DNA of 7,131 nt from Oscillospiraceae bacterium (GCA_017400415.1 JAFPTE010000152.1:1-7131), one strand, 5' to 3'. Counted from the first letter of the stretch, positions 1 to 6,117 are shown. The notes: a model not told the origin generated them from the sequence alone. Numbers and translations: made by a program.

Positions 1-75
1 AACATCACACTCATGGGCCAGAGTGCCGGAGCGATCGCGATCCAGTATCTTCTTCTCGATCCCCGCAATCAAGAT
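1..75 (+). CDS. Carboxylesterase type B, internal fragment (nucleophile elbow)
   Basis: Forward frame 1 from the window edge reads NITLMGQSAGAIAIQYLLLD followed by PRNQ. The core I-T-L-M-G-Q-S-A-G fits the second half of the carboxylesterase type B active-site signature, whose serine (in GQSAG) is the catalytic nucleophile of an alpha/beta hydrolase; the residues after it resemble the helix that follows the elbow in para-nitrobenzyl esterase-like proteins. Only about 24 residues of a family usually near 500 are present, without start or end. The resemblance stops at about base 72, where the opposite strand becomes rpmJ; the frame then runs on through antisense rpmJ to a stop at 133-135 with no esterase character. 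The fragment has no functional link to the ribosomal operon and was most likely joined by an assembly or library chimera, or else by a rearrangement. The family call rests on one short but very characteristic motif. Confidence 0.6.
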
Positions 76-150
76 GACCATGACTTTGCCCTTGCGCTTA
101 ATGACCTTGCACTTCTCGCACATGGGTTTGACTGAAGGTCTGACTTTCAT
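73..150 (-). CDS. rpmJ: Ribosomal protein L36 (bL36), truncated at its C-terminus
   Basis: L36 is a small zinc-binding protein of the large ribosomal subunit, normally about 37 residues. From the ATG at 150-148 the sequence begins MKVRPSVKPMCEKCKVIKRK and continues GKVMVI, a textbook L36 N-terminus with the first zinc pair C11 and C14. The family then continues with a CENPKHKQRQG-like tail carrying the third cysteine and the histidine ligand. Here codon 27 is TTG and the sequence becomes unrelated, staying open to base 1 without a stop. The second half of the zinc site is therefore missing. The foreign bases read as a carboxylesterase on the other strand. The gene lies 48 bases after infA, its usual place, with AGGAAGGT about nine bases before the start. 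The gene after rpmJ would normally be rpsM, which is absent. The truncation is probably artefactual. Confidence 0.85.
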
Positions 151-198
151 TTATGTTTACCTTCCTTTCATTACGCGGGAATTTCTCAAATGTGTTTT

Positions 199-417
199 TT
201 ACTTACTGCGCCATGTTATCCTGCCGCGCGTAAGGTCATAGGGGCTCATCTGAACCGTGACCTTATCTCCGGGGAGGATTCGGATGAAATTCATACGAAG
301 CTTTCCGGAAATATGCGCCAGGATGATATGACCGTTACCGATATCGACCTTGAACATGGTGTTGGGCAGGGCCTCTACGATGACGCCCTCAGTTTCGATT
401 TCGTCTGACTTAGCCAA
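199..417 (-). CDS. infA: Translation initiation factor IF-1
   Basis: IF-1 binds the ribosomal A site during initiation and assists IF-2 and IF-3. The 72-residue product, the usual IF-1 length, is a single S1/OB-fold domain beginning MAKSDEIETEGVIVEALPN and ending PYDLTRGRITWRSK. Family features are the GVIVEALPN strand, the HISGKLRMNFIRI segment and the GDKVTVQMSPYDLTRGRI segment. The start codon is TTG (417-415), placed seven bases after a perfect AAGGAGGT (425-432). The ATG at 424-422 is out of frame, opens only a four-codon ORF, and directly abuts the Shine-Dalgarno sequence, so TTG is the only start giving the conserved N-terminus. The gene follows the KOW protein gene, whose stop codon at 432-434 shares a base with this Shine-Dalgarno sequence, which suggests coupling. 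Confidence 0.97.
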   Translation of the reverse strand: MAKSDEIETEGVIVEALPNTMFKVDIGNGHIILAHISGKLRMNFIRILPGDKVTVQMSPYDLTRGRITWRSK

Positions 418-424
418 TGTGCAT

Positions 425-432
425 ACCTCCTT
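425..432 (-). promoter_or_regulatory. Shine-Dalgarno sequence of infA
   Basis: The minus strand reads AAGGAGGT seven bases before the TTG at 417. It is the full anti-16S complement at good spacing and fixes the non-ATG start of infA. It overlaps by one base the TAA stop of the upstream KOW protein gene. Confidence 0.85.
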
Positions 433-692
433 TACGCTTCGGGCGCCCGCAGCGCCCTTCTGATTTCTCCGTTGGTCACTTTCTCACCGGCTCTGAGCTT
501 TTCCGCCGTTCTGCCCTCGCCCTTCCGGATGAAGGAGATGTGCCGGAGGTTCTTCCGCTTGGGCTTTTCAACCCGGCGGGCTCTTCCGTCGCACAGGAGG
601 GCGGTCTCGCCGTCCGCCTGAAGAACGAAGAATTCGCTTCCGGCATCTCTTCCCCGGAGGGAGAGCACTATATCGGCCGTTTCAGGGCTCAT
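432..692 (-). CDS. KOW-domain RNA-binding protein (L14e-like), between map and infA
   Basis: This 86-residue basic protein belongs to the small KOW-type family (annotated as KOW domain-containing RNA-binding protein, sometimes L14-like) commonly found between map and infA in Clostridia. The KOW-like part spans about residues 7-45: the GRDAGSEFFVL strand pair, then an ALLCDGRARRVEKPKRKN strand and basic linker, then LRHISFI. The C-terminal 25 residues are charged and less conserved. Its role is not established; a ribosome-associated or RNA-binding function is inferred from the fold and the neighbours. The ATG at 692-690 overlaps the map stop codon in an ATGA arrangement, and GGAGGG lies nine bases upstream (702-707), so translation is probably coupled to map. 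No standard symbol is given because none is securely established. Confidence 0.85.
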   Translation of the reverse strand: MSPETADIVLSLRGRDAGSEFFVLQADGETALLCDGRARRVEKPKRKNLRHISFIRKGEGRTAEKLRAGEKVTNGEIRRALRAPEA

Positions 693-1450
693 ATATCAAA
701 GCCCTCCGGCCAGGTGAGCAGCTCCGGCTCACCGTCGGTGATGAGAAGTGAGTTTTCATAGTGGGCCGCCAGGCTGCCGTCATTTGTGACGACCGTCCAA
801 TCGTTTGCCAGGGTGTGGCAGGCGTAATCGCCCATTGCCACCATAGGTTCCACGGCGATGGTCATGCCTCGCACAAGCCTCGGTCCGTGGCCCGGGACGC
901 CGTAATTGGGCACCTCCGGGTCCTCGTGGAGCACGGCGCCCACACCGTGACCCACATAGTCCCTGATGACGGAGTAGCCGTGCTTTTCCACATACTCCTG
1001 AACGGCGGCACCGATGTCCGAAACCCGGCAGCCAGGCCGGGCATATTTAATGCCCTCAAAGAAGCTCTGCCGTGTGACTTCGACGAGCCTCCTTGCTTCC
1101 TCGGTACCCTTGCCTGCGATAAATGTTGCGGCGCAGTCGCCCACGTATCCGTCCTTCGTGGCGCCTACGTCAATCTTGACCAGGTCGCCCTCTTTTATGA
1201 CCCGCTTGCCCGGGATGCCGTGTATTATCTCATCGTTGATGGAGATGCACACGCTCTTGGGGAAGCCGCCATAGTGAAGGAAGGTGGGAACCGCTCCCTT
1301 TGATCTGATGAATGCGTTTACTGCCTTGTCTATTTCAAGGGTTGTTACGCCGGGGGCTACCATTTTTCCCGCATAAGCGCGGGCTGCCGCGGTAATTCGC
1401 CCTGCCTGGCGCATCAGTTCGACTTCTCTTGCGGATTTGACTCGTATCAT
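689..1450 (-). CDS. map: Methionine aminopeptidase, type I
   Basis: The enzyme removes the initiator methionine from new proteins, using a dinuclear metal centre in a pita-bread fold. The product has 253 residues, normal for the short bacterial type Ia form without an N-terminal zinc domain. Metal ligands are visible: D94 and D105 (DVGATKDGYVGDCAATF), H168 (YVGHGVGAVLHEDP), E201 (AVEPMV) and E232 (AAHYENS). H77 in NDEIIHGIPG is the conserved substrate-binding histidine, and H175 is also present. The start is the ATG at 1450-1448 (MIRVKSAREVELMRQAGRI), which matches the family N-terminus. The frame stays open upstream to 1534, but that extension lies inside adk and reads as unrelated arginine-rich sequence. 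adk ends four bases before this start. GGAG (1461-1464) lies ten bases upstream within the end of adk. The stop overlaps the next start by four bases. Confidence 0.97.
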   Translation of the reverse strand: MIRVKSAREVELMRQAGRITAAARAYAGKMVAPGVTTLEIDKAVNAFIRSKGAVPTFLHYGGFPKSVCISINDEIIHGIPGKRVIKEGDLVKIDVGATKDGYVGDCAATFIAGKGTEEARRLVEVTRQSFFEGIKYARPGCRVSDIGAAVQEYVEKHGYSVIRDYVGHGVGAVLHEDPEVPNYGVPGHGPRLVRGMTIAVEPMVAMGDYACHTLANDWTVVTNDGSLAAHYENSLLITDGEPELLTWPEGFDI

Positions 1451-1454
1451 CGCG

Positions 1455-2087
1455 TCATATCTCCAGAGCAGCCTTAATTGCCTCCGTAGTCTCCTCCAGG
1501 CTCCGGCTCCCGTCCACCTTCGCAAGAAGGCCACGCTCGCCGTAATAGTTCAGAAGGGGCTCGGTCTCGGCATGATAAACCTGGAGGCGGTGCCTCACGG
1601 TCTCAGGCATATCGTCCTTGCGAATGGTGAGCCGGCCTCCGCAGTGGTCGCAGATACCCTCCACACGGGGTGGGTTAAAGTCCACATGGAAGGTAGCGGA
1701 ACAGTCGGCACAGGTTCTGCGGCCGGTCATTCTCTTCTCGATGGCCTCGTCGGAGACCTCCAGGTCGATGACCTTGTCGATGCCTATGCCGGCAGCCTCC
1801 AGGGAGGCCGCCTGTCCCAGGGTGCGGGGGACACCGTCCAGGATATATCCGTTCTGGCAGTCCTTATGAGCCAGGCGCTCCGCCACGATGCCGATGATAA
1901 CCTCATCAGGCACCAGGCTGCCGGCCTCGATAAGGGCCTTTGCCCGAAGGCCTACGGGCGTGCCTTCCTTGACGGCAGCCCGCAGGATGTTTCCGGTGGA
2001 AATGGTGGGGATGCCCAGCAGCTCGGAAAGGATCTCGGCCTGAGTTCCCTTGCCGGCGCCGGGGGCTCCCATAAGAATCAGCTTCAT
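1455..2087 (-). CDS. adk: Adenylate kinase with zinc-type lid
   Basis: Adenylate kinase interconverts ATP plus AMP with two ADP in the cytoplasm. The 210-residue product starts MKLILMGAPGAGKGTQAEIL, with the P-loop at residues 7-15. The AMP-binding STG segment is at 30-32, DGVPRT at 84-89, and the lid at about 122-155 has four cysteines (C126, C129, C146, C149), the zinc-binding lid typical of Gram-positive forms. Two positions differ from common consensus: N33 where STGD is usual, and V86 where DGFPRT is usual. The start is the ATG at 2087-2085. An in-frame ATG at 2111 would add eight residues and overlap secY, and the family begins at the chosen methionine. The Shine-Dalgarno sequence is weak (AAAGGGAA). 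secY ends 16 bases upstream, and map begins four bases after the stop. Confidence 0.97.
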   Translation of the reverse strand: MKLILMGAPGAGKGTQAEILSELLGIPTISTGNILRAAVKEGTPVGLRAKALIEAGSLVPDEVIIGIVAERLAHKDCQNGYILDGVPRTLGQAASLEAAGIGIDKVIDLEVSDEAIEKRMTGRRTCADCSATFHVDFNPPRVEGICDHCGGRLTIRKDDMPETVRHRLQVYHAETEPLLNYYGERGLLAKVDGSRSLEETTEAIKAALEI

Positions 2088-2103
2088 GCAGTTCCCTTTC
2101 GGC

Positions 2104-3405
2104 TTATTCAAGGAAGCCCTTATAGTTCCGCATGACCATCTGAGCCTCCAGAGCCTTAACGGTCTCCAGGGCCACGCCCACGATGATTATGAGGCTGGTG
2201 CCGCCCACGGCGATGCCGGAGTTCCGGGCAGTCTCAGAAACGGCGTTGACGATCAGGGGAACGATTGCGATCACGCCAAGGTAGATGGCGCCGAAGAGGG
2301 TCACCTTATTGAGGACCTTGGAGATGAAATCGGAGGTGGGCTTGCCGGGACGGAAGCCGGGGATATAGCCGCCGTTCTTTCTGAGGTTATTGGAGACCTC
2401 CACGGGGTTGAACTGGATGGTGGAGTAGAAGTAGCTGAAGAAGATGATCAGCAGGAAGTACACTACCATATAGATCCAGGTATCCGTGTCGAAATTGCGG
2501 TAGAAGCCGGACCAGAACCCCTCGCCGGTCTTGGTGACGCCGGTGAAGGCGAAGATGGTGGCGGGGAGGCTGGCGATGGACTGGGCGAAGATGATGGGCA
2601 GAACGCCGGACATATTCACCTTAAGGGGCAGGTGAGTGGACTGGCCGCCGTAGACCTTGCGGCCCACGACTCTCTTGGAGTACTGCACGGGGATCCTGCG
2701 CTCTGCGTCGCTCACCAGGACGATGAGGACGATCATGGCCAGGGCGCCGATGAGCACCAGGAGGTAAATCCACCAGGAGCCGGGATTGGCGATAATGTTG
2801 TTGACGGCGGAGACGACGGCGTTGGGCAGTCTGGAAACGATACTGACGAACAGTATGATGGAGATGCCGTTGCCGATGCCGAACTCAGTTATCTGCTCGC
2901 CCATCCACATGATGACGGAGGAGCCGGCCACGAAGGTCATGACGATAACGAAGCCGGGCAGGAAGCCGTGACCGTTGGCGTTCAGAAGGCCGTTGGCGGA
3001 GCACAGGGTGTAGTAGCCGAAGCCCTGGAGCAGAGCCAGACCCACGGTGGTATACCGGGTGATGCGCTCGATCTTCTTCTTGCCTTCCTCGCCGCCCTCC
3101 TTGGAGAGGTTCTCCAGATAGGGGATGGCGATGGTCAGCAGCTGGATAATAATGGAGGCATTGATATAGGGCTGAATGCTCAGCGCGAATATGGTGCCCA
3201 TGGAGAAAGCGCTGCCGCTCATGACGTTGTAAAGGCCGAGAACGGTGTTGGAAAGGGTGTCAAAGTAGGCACCCAGAGCAGTGACATTGATGAAGGGAAC
3301 GGGTACTGCGTTTCCAAGCCTGTAAAGGAGGACCATGAACAGGGTGAAGAGAATCTTCTTCCTCAGGTCGATGATCTTCCAGGCGTTTCTGAGCGTTTTA
3401 AGCAC
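2104..3405 (-). CDS. secY: Protein translocase subunit SecY
   Basis: SecY is the channel of the SecYEG translocon in the cytoplasmic membrane and passes unfolded proteins driven by SecA or by the ribosome. The 433-residue product has normal length and about ten hydrophobic segments, the first at about residues 18-35. The first SecY signature is SIQPYINASIIIQLL at about 76-90, and the second is WMGEQITEFGIGNGISIILF. The cytoplasmic loop RRIPVQYSKRVVGRKVYGGQ and the C5 loop with RKNGGYIPGFRPGKPTSDFI, which contacts SecA and ribosome, are both present. The start is GTG (3405-3403), directly after the rplO stop (TAAGTG with no gap), giving MLKTLRNAWKIIDLRKKILF. AGAGGTGA (3411-3418), inside the end of rplO, is the likely ribosome binding site, so synthesis is probably coupled to L15. 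Confidence 0.98.
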   Translation of the reverse strand: MLKTLRNAWKIIDLRKKILFTLFMVLLYRLGNAVPVPFINVTALGAYFDTLSNTVLGLYNVMSGSAFSMGTIFALSIQPYINASIIIQLLTIAIPYLENLSKEGGEEGKKKIERITRYTTVGLALLQGFGYYTLCSANGLLNANGHGFLPGFVIVMTFVAGSSVIMWMGEQITEFGIGNGISIILFVSIVSRLPNAVVSAVNNIIANPGSWWIYLLVLIGALAMIVLIVLVSDAERRIPVQYSKRVVGRKVYGGQSTHLPLKVNMSGVLPIIFAQSIASLPATIFAFTGVTKTGEGFWSGFYRNFDTDTWIYMVVYFLLIIFFSYFYSTIQFNPVEVSNNLRKNGGYIPGFRPGKPTSDFISKVLNKVTLFGAIYLGVIAIVPLIVNAVSETARNSGIAVGGTSLIIIVGVALETVKALEAQMVMRNYKGFLE

Positions 3406-3846
3406 TTAGATCACCTCTGCCTTTCCTCCGGCTGCCTCGATCTTCTGCTTGGCTGACTCGGAGAAGGCAGACGCCTTGACGGTGAGCTTCTTCGTCACAT
3501 CGCCGTTGCCGATGACCTTAAAGCCGTACTTGCAGCTGGAGATGATGCCAGAAGAGGTGAGAGCTTCCACGTCGACCACATCGCCGTCGTTGAAGCGGTT
3601 GAGCATGGTTACGTTCACAGCATCCAGGGGCTTGGCAAAGATGTTGTTGAAGCCTCTCTTGGGGATGCGGCGTGCCAGAGGCATCTGGCCGCCTTCAAAA
3701 CCGACACGGACACCGCCGCCGCTGCGGGCCTTCTGGCCCTTGTGGCCACGGCCGCCGGTCTTGCCGTTGCCGGTGCCGATTCCTCTGCCCTTGCGCTTGC
3801 CGACGCTGGTGGAGCCGAAAGCGGGGGAAAGATCACTTAATTTCAT
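3406..3846 (-). CDS. rplO: Ribosomal protein L15 (uL15)
   Basis: L15 is a large-subunit protein that binds 23S rRNA through a long basic glycine-rich arm. The 146-residue product is full length. Residues 1-60 hold the arm: MKLSDLSPAFGSTSVGKRKG, then a GRGIGTGNGKTGGRGHKGQK segment, then the RRIPKRGF motif that L15 proteins share. The C-terminal globular domain ends in KLTVKASAFSESAKQKIEAA. The ATG at 3846-3844 has a perfect AAGGAGGT six bases upstream (3853-3860), and that site overlaps the rpmD stop codon. The stop is followed at once by the GTG of secY, the usual next gene. Confidence 0.98.
   Translation of the reverse strand: MKLSDLSPAFGSTSVGKRKGRGIGTGNGKTGGRGHKGQKARSGGGVRVGFEGGQMPLARRIPKRGFNNIFAKPLDAVNVTMLNRFNDGDVVDVEALTSSGIISSCKYGFKVIGNGDVTKKLTVKASAFSESAKQKIEAAGGKAEVI
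3411..3418 (-). promoter_or_regulatory. Shine-Dalgarno sequence of secY, inside rplO
   Basis: The minus strand reads AGAGGTGA, five bases before the GTG at 3405. It lies within the last codons of rplO and supports GTG as the secY start, next to the rplO stop codon. Confidence 0.65.
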
Positions 3847-3858
3847 CTCGGTACCTCC

Positions 3859-4041
3859 TTACTTTTCTTCCTCGACCTGAAGGAGATAGCCGATTTTTGC
3901 AATTTTCCCTCTGGTCTGCGGGTTATCGGGCTGAGTGGTCATGTCGCCGATCTTGCGGAGACCGAGACTCTCTGCCGTAGCGATTTGCTTCTGGAGTCTT
4001 CCGTTCAGGCTCTTTACGAGCTTAATCTTGATGTTTGCCAT
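3859..4041 (-). CDS. rpmD: Ribosomal protein L30 (uL30)
   Basis: L30 is a small protein of the large subunit. The 60-residue product is the standard bacterial length: MANIKIKLVKSLNGRLQKQI, then ATAESLGLRKIGDMTTQPDN and a C-terminal strand KIAKIGYLLQVEE. It lies between rpsE and rplO as in other spc operons. AGGAGG (4051-4056) is nine bases before the ATG and touches the TAA stop of rpsE. The stop of rpmD lies in the Shine-Dalgarno sequence of rplO (minus strand TAAGGAGGT). Confidence 0.97.
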   Translation of the reverse strand: MANIKIKLVKSLNGRLQKQIATAESLGLRKIGDMTTQPDNPQTRGKIAKIGYLLQVEEEK

Positions 4042-4055
4042 TTTCTAAGCCCTCC

Positions 4056-4631
4056 TTAGCCCGCTACTTCTTCAACGGACTTGCCGCGGGTCTTGGCGAC
4101 CTGCTCTGCATTCCGGAGGCTCTTCAGGCCCACGAAGGTGGCAGCAACCACGTTGGCGGGGTTGTTGGTGCGCAGGCACTTGGTACGGATGTCGGCGATA
4201 CCGGCAGCCTCCATGACGGCACGGACAGCGCCGCCGGCGATAACGCCGGTACCTTCGGGGGCGGGCTTCAGCAGAACTCTGCCGGCGCCGAACTCACCGA
4301 TGACCTCATGAGGAATGGTGGTGCCCAGAAGGGTCACGTTGACCATGTTCTTCTTGGCGTCCTCAATGCCCTTGCGGATAGCCTCGGAAACCTCGGCAGC
4401 CTTGCCCAGGCCGTAGCCCACCTTGCCCTTGCCGTCGCCGATGACGACCAGAGCGGAGAACTTCATGATACGGCCGCCCTTGACGGTCTTGGAAACTCTG
4501 TTCAGAGAGACAACCTTTTCGATGTATTCGCTCTTAGGCTCTTCTCTTCTCTCACGGCGGTCTCTTCTCTCACGGCGCTCGCCGCGATTGTCGTTTCTCT
4601 CGCCGGAATTGTTGTTGTTTTCGTAAGGCAT
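4056..4631 (-). CDS. rpsE: Ribosomal protein S5 (uS5) with charged N-terminal extension
   Basis: S5 lies on the small subunit near the mRNA entry site and contributes to decoding accuracy and helicase activity. The 191-residue product is longer than the usual 165 or so because of about 33 extra N-terminal residues, MPYENNNNSGERNDN followed by repeated ERRERRDRRERRE, which are low-complexity and probably disordered. The conserved protein starts at about SEYIEKVVSLNRVSKTVKGG. The S5 signature GGRIMKFSALVVIGDGKGKV with GYGLGKAAEVSEAIRKG follows, and the C-terminal domain has EGTGVIAGGAVRAVMEAAGI. The ATG at 4631-4629 is chosen because GGGGAGGAA (4637-4645) lies five bases upstream. The frame is open back to 4874, but that part is antisense-frame sequence inside rplR. 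rplR ends 16 bases upstream. Confidence 0.97.
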   Translation of the reverse strand: MPYENNNNSGERNDNRGERRERRDRRERREEPKSEYIEKVVSLNRVSKTVKGGRIMKFSALVVIGDGKGKVGYGLGKAAEVSEAIRKGIEDAKKNMVNVTLLGTTIPHEVIGEFGAGRVLLKPAPEGTGVIAGGAVRAVMEAAGIADIRTKCLRTNNPANVVAATFVGLKSLRNAEQVAKTRGKSVEEVAG

Positions 4632-4647
4632 ATTCTTTCCTCCCCTC

Positions 4648-5007
4648 TCAGAACTGGAGGCCGCCCTCACGGGCACCCTCTGCGAGCTCGGCCACACGGC
4701 CGTGGTAGACGTAGCCGCCTCTGTCAAAGACAACGGCGTCGATGCCCTTGGCCTTGGCTCTCTCGGCCACCAGCTTGCCGACCTTGCGGGCAGCTTCCTT
4801 GTTTCCGCCGTAACCGTCGAAATCCTTCTCAACGGTGGAAGCGGACACCAGGGTGTTGCCGGCCACGTCGTCAATAATCTGGGCGTAAATGTTCTGCTTG
4901 GAGCGGAAAACGTTCAGCCTGGGTCTCTCGGGCGTGCCGGAGACTTTGGCTCTGACTCTCACATGTCTCTTAAGACGCTGTGCTTTGGTATCGGGTCTCT
5001 TAATCAT
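4648..5007 (-). CDS. rplR: Ribosomal protein L18 (uL18)
   Basis: L18 binds 5S rRNA and anchors it with L5 in the central protuberance of the large subunit. The 119-residue product has the basic N-terminus MIKRPDTKAQRLKRHVRVRA, then KVSGTPERPRLNVFRSKQNI and the RRNA-binding fold, ending with VVFDRGGYVYHGRVAELAEG and AREGGLQF, the family's conserved end. The ATG at 5007-5005 has GGGAGGTG (5015-5022) about seven bases upstream. It sits between rplF and rpsE as expected. Nothing is unusual. Confidence 0.98.
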   Translation of the reverse strand: MIKRPDTKAQRLKRHVRVRAKVSGTPERPRLNVFRSKQNIYAQIIDDVAGNTLVSASTVEKDFDGYGGNKEAARKVGKLVAERAKAKGIDAVVFDRGGYVYHGRVAELAEGAREGGLQF

Positions 5008-5023
5008 TTAGGCACACCTCCCT

Positions 5024-5563
5024 TTATTTACCTGTCTTGCCTTCCTTGCGGCGAATGACTTCGTCCAAGTACTTGATGCCCTTGCCCTTGTAGGGCTCAG
5101 GGGGTCTCTTCAGCCTCAAATCAGCGGCGAACTGGCCGACCAGCTGCTTATCGGCGCCCTTGATGTTGACATGGTTGGGATCGGGAACCTCAATGGTGAT
5201 GCCCTCGATCTCAGGGACGGTGACGGGGTGGGAATAACCCAGGTTCATGACCAGGTTCTTGCCCTCCTTGGAGGCCCTGTAACCGACGCCGTTGATCTCC
5301 AGCTTCTTCTCAAAGCCCTCGGTCACGCCGACGACCATGTTGTGAAGCAGGGAACGGGTCAGACCGTGGAGCGCACGGTTTTCCTTCTCGTCGTTGGGAC
5401 GGGAGATGTGGATGTGGCCATCCTTCTCCTCGATGGTCATTGTGGAGCACAGCTTCTGGGTCAGGGTGCCCTTGGGGCCCTTGACGGTGATGACGTTGCC
5501 GTCCTCAACCTTGACTTCCACTCCGGCAGGGATGGTGATAGGAGCTCTTCCGATTCTACTCAT
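5024..5563 (-). CDS. rplF: Ribosomal protein L6 (uL6)
   Basis: L6 is a large-subunit protein near the sarcin-ricin loop and the factor-binding region. The 179-residue product has the normal length and two related domains. The N-terminus MSRIGRAPITIPAGVEVKVE and VKGPKGTLTQ are typical. The conserved C-terminal segment RLKRPPEPYKGKGIKYLDEV is the L6 signature, with a basic tail IRRKEGKTGK. GGAGGAAG (5568-5575) lies directly after the rpsH stop and precedes the ATG by four to eight bases depending on alignment, so the stop of S8 and this site form TAAGGAGG. Confidence 0.98.
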   Translation of the reverse strand: MSRIGRAPITIPAGVEVKVEDGNVITVKGPKGTLTQKLCSTMTIEEKDGHIHISRPNDEKENRALHGLTRSLLHNMVVGVTEGFEKKLEINGVGYRASKEGKNLVMNLGYSHPVTVPEIEGITIEVPDPNHVNIKGADKQLVGQFAADLRLKRPPEPYKGKGIKYLDEVIRRKEGKTGK

Positions 5564-5575
5564 TTCTCTTCCTCC

Positions 5576-5971
5576 TTACCACACAAACGCAAGGACTTCG
5601 CCGCCGACGTGCTCGGCTCTGGCCTTCTTATCGGTCATAACGCCCTTGGAAGTGGAGATGATGGCGACGCCCAGGCCCTTCAGGACGTAGGGAATCTCAT
5701 CGGTGCCGGCATAGACACGAAGGCCGGGCTTGGAAACTCTGCGCAGGCCCTGGATAACCTTCTCGTTGCCGTTGTACTTCAGCGTCACTTTGATGACGCC
5801 CTGACCGCCGTCGGAGACGATCTGATAATTCTTGATATAGCCCTCGTCCAGAAGGATCTGGACAATCGCCTTCTTCATGTTGGAGGCGGGGATATCAACG
5901 GTGGGGTGCTTTGCGGAGTTGGCGTTCCTGATTCGGGTCAGCATATCCGCAATGGGGTCGGTGATCTGCAT
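5576..5971 (-). CDS. rpsH: Ribosomal protein S8 (uS8)
   Basis: S8 is a primary binder of 16S rRNA helix 21 and, in Escherichia coli, the translational repressor of the spc operon. The 131-residue product starts MQITDPIADMLTRIRNANSA and contains the C-terminal S8 signature ISTSKGVMTDKKARAEHVGG, ending EVLAFVW. The ATG at 5971-5969 has AAGGAGGA (5981-5988) nine bases upstream. The odd feature is its upstream context: rpsN ends 447 bases away instead of a few tens, and the interval carries repeats and stem-loops. Whether S8 or another factor reads those structures is not known; no S8-site resemblance was established here. Confidence 0.98.
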   Translation of the reverse strand: MQITDPIADMLTRIRNANSAKHPTVDIPASNMKKAIVQILLDEGYIKNYQIVSDGGQGVIKVTLKYNGNEKVIQGLRRVSKPGLRVYAGTDEIPYVLKGLGVAIISTSKGVMTDKKARAEHVGGEVLAFVW

Positions 5972-5997
5972 TTACAAATTTCCTCCTTATTAGAGTT

Positions 5998-6012
5998 ACC
6001 GCATTTTGCGGT
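5998..6012 (-). other. Short hairpin just upstream of the rpsH ribosome binding site
   Basis: In the transcript sense, ACCGC (6012-6008) pairs with GCGGU (6002-5998) around an AAAAU loop. The five-pair stem ends about ten bases before the rpsH Shine-Dalgarno sequence (5988-5981). There is no U-tract, so it is not a terminator. The CCGC segment could instead pair with GCGG at 6098-6095 in the larger fold. Confidence 0.5.
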
Positions 6013-6018
6013 TCCGGC

Positions 6019-6092
6019 GGCGAGGTATCCGGGATAATCGCCTTGCCGGCTGGCGCTTTGCGCCGCCGGGCTATTACCCCAGACCTTTCGCC
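6019..6092 (-). ncRNA. Multi-segment stem-loop in the rpsH upstream region (candidate structured RNA)
   Basis: In the transcript sense, four nested pairings line up. GGCG (6092-6089) pairs with CGCC (6022-6019). AGGU (6086-6083) pairs with ACCU (6026-6023). GGGGUAAU (6080-6073) pairs with AUUAUCCC (6038-6031), with one G-U pair. The apical CCGGC-GGCGC (6069-6060) pairs with GCGCC-A-GCCGG (6056-6046), with one bulged A and an AAA loop. That is 26 pairs in 74 bases, too ordered for chance in my judgement. It has no poly-U tail and no protein frame. It could be a cis-regulatory element, an independent RNA, or a palindromic repeat unit. I do not recognise the family. The pairing is seen in sequence; the function is unknown. 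Confidence 0.5.
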
Positions 6093-6099
6093 ATCCGCT

Positions 6100-6117
6100 C
6101 AGGTTTTTCTAAACCTG
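6100..6117 (-). other. Stem-loop, 7 bp
   Basis: In the transcript sense CAGGUUU (6117-6111) pairs perfectly with AAACCUG (6106-6100) around an AGAA loop. It directly precedes the larger fold at 6092-6019 and follows the GUAA-capped hairpin at 6152-6139, giving three consecutive stems. Confidence 0.5.

Noticed and set aside
410..424. ATG mini-ORF (Met-His-Ile-Gly) as a leader peptide for infA
   Set aside because: Its ATG directly abuts the AAGGAGGT with zero spacing, so initiation there is unlikely.
1451..1534. Longer map start at 1534
   Set aside because: The extra 28 residues are arginine/tryptophan-rich and overlap the end of adk; MIRVKSAREVELM at 1450 is the family N-terminus.
2050..3456. 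Long 468-codon forward open frame opposite secY and part of adk
   Set aside because: It is the antisense shadow of secY: a low-complexity product rich in Gly, Asp, His and Glu, with no family resemblance, while the minus strand encodes a complete SecY.
4632..4874. Longer rpsE start at 4874
   Set aside because: The extension lies inside rplR in another frame; the ATG at 4631 has a strong Shine-Dalgarno sequence and is the sensible start.
6046..6069. GC-rich hairpin considered as a rho-independent terminator before rpsH
   Set aside because: No U-tract follows it on either strand, and termination here would shut off S8 and all downstream essential genes.
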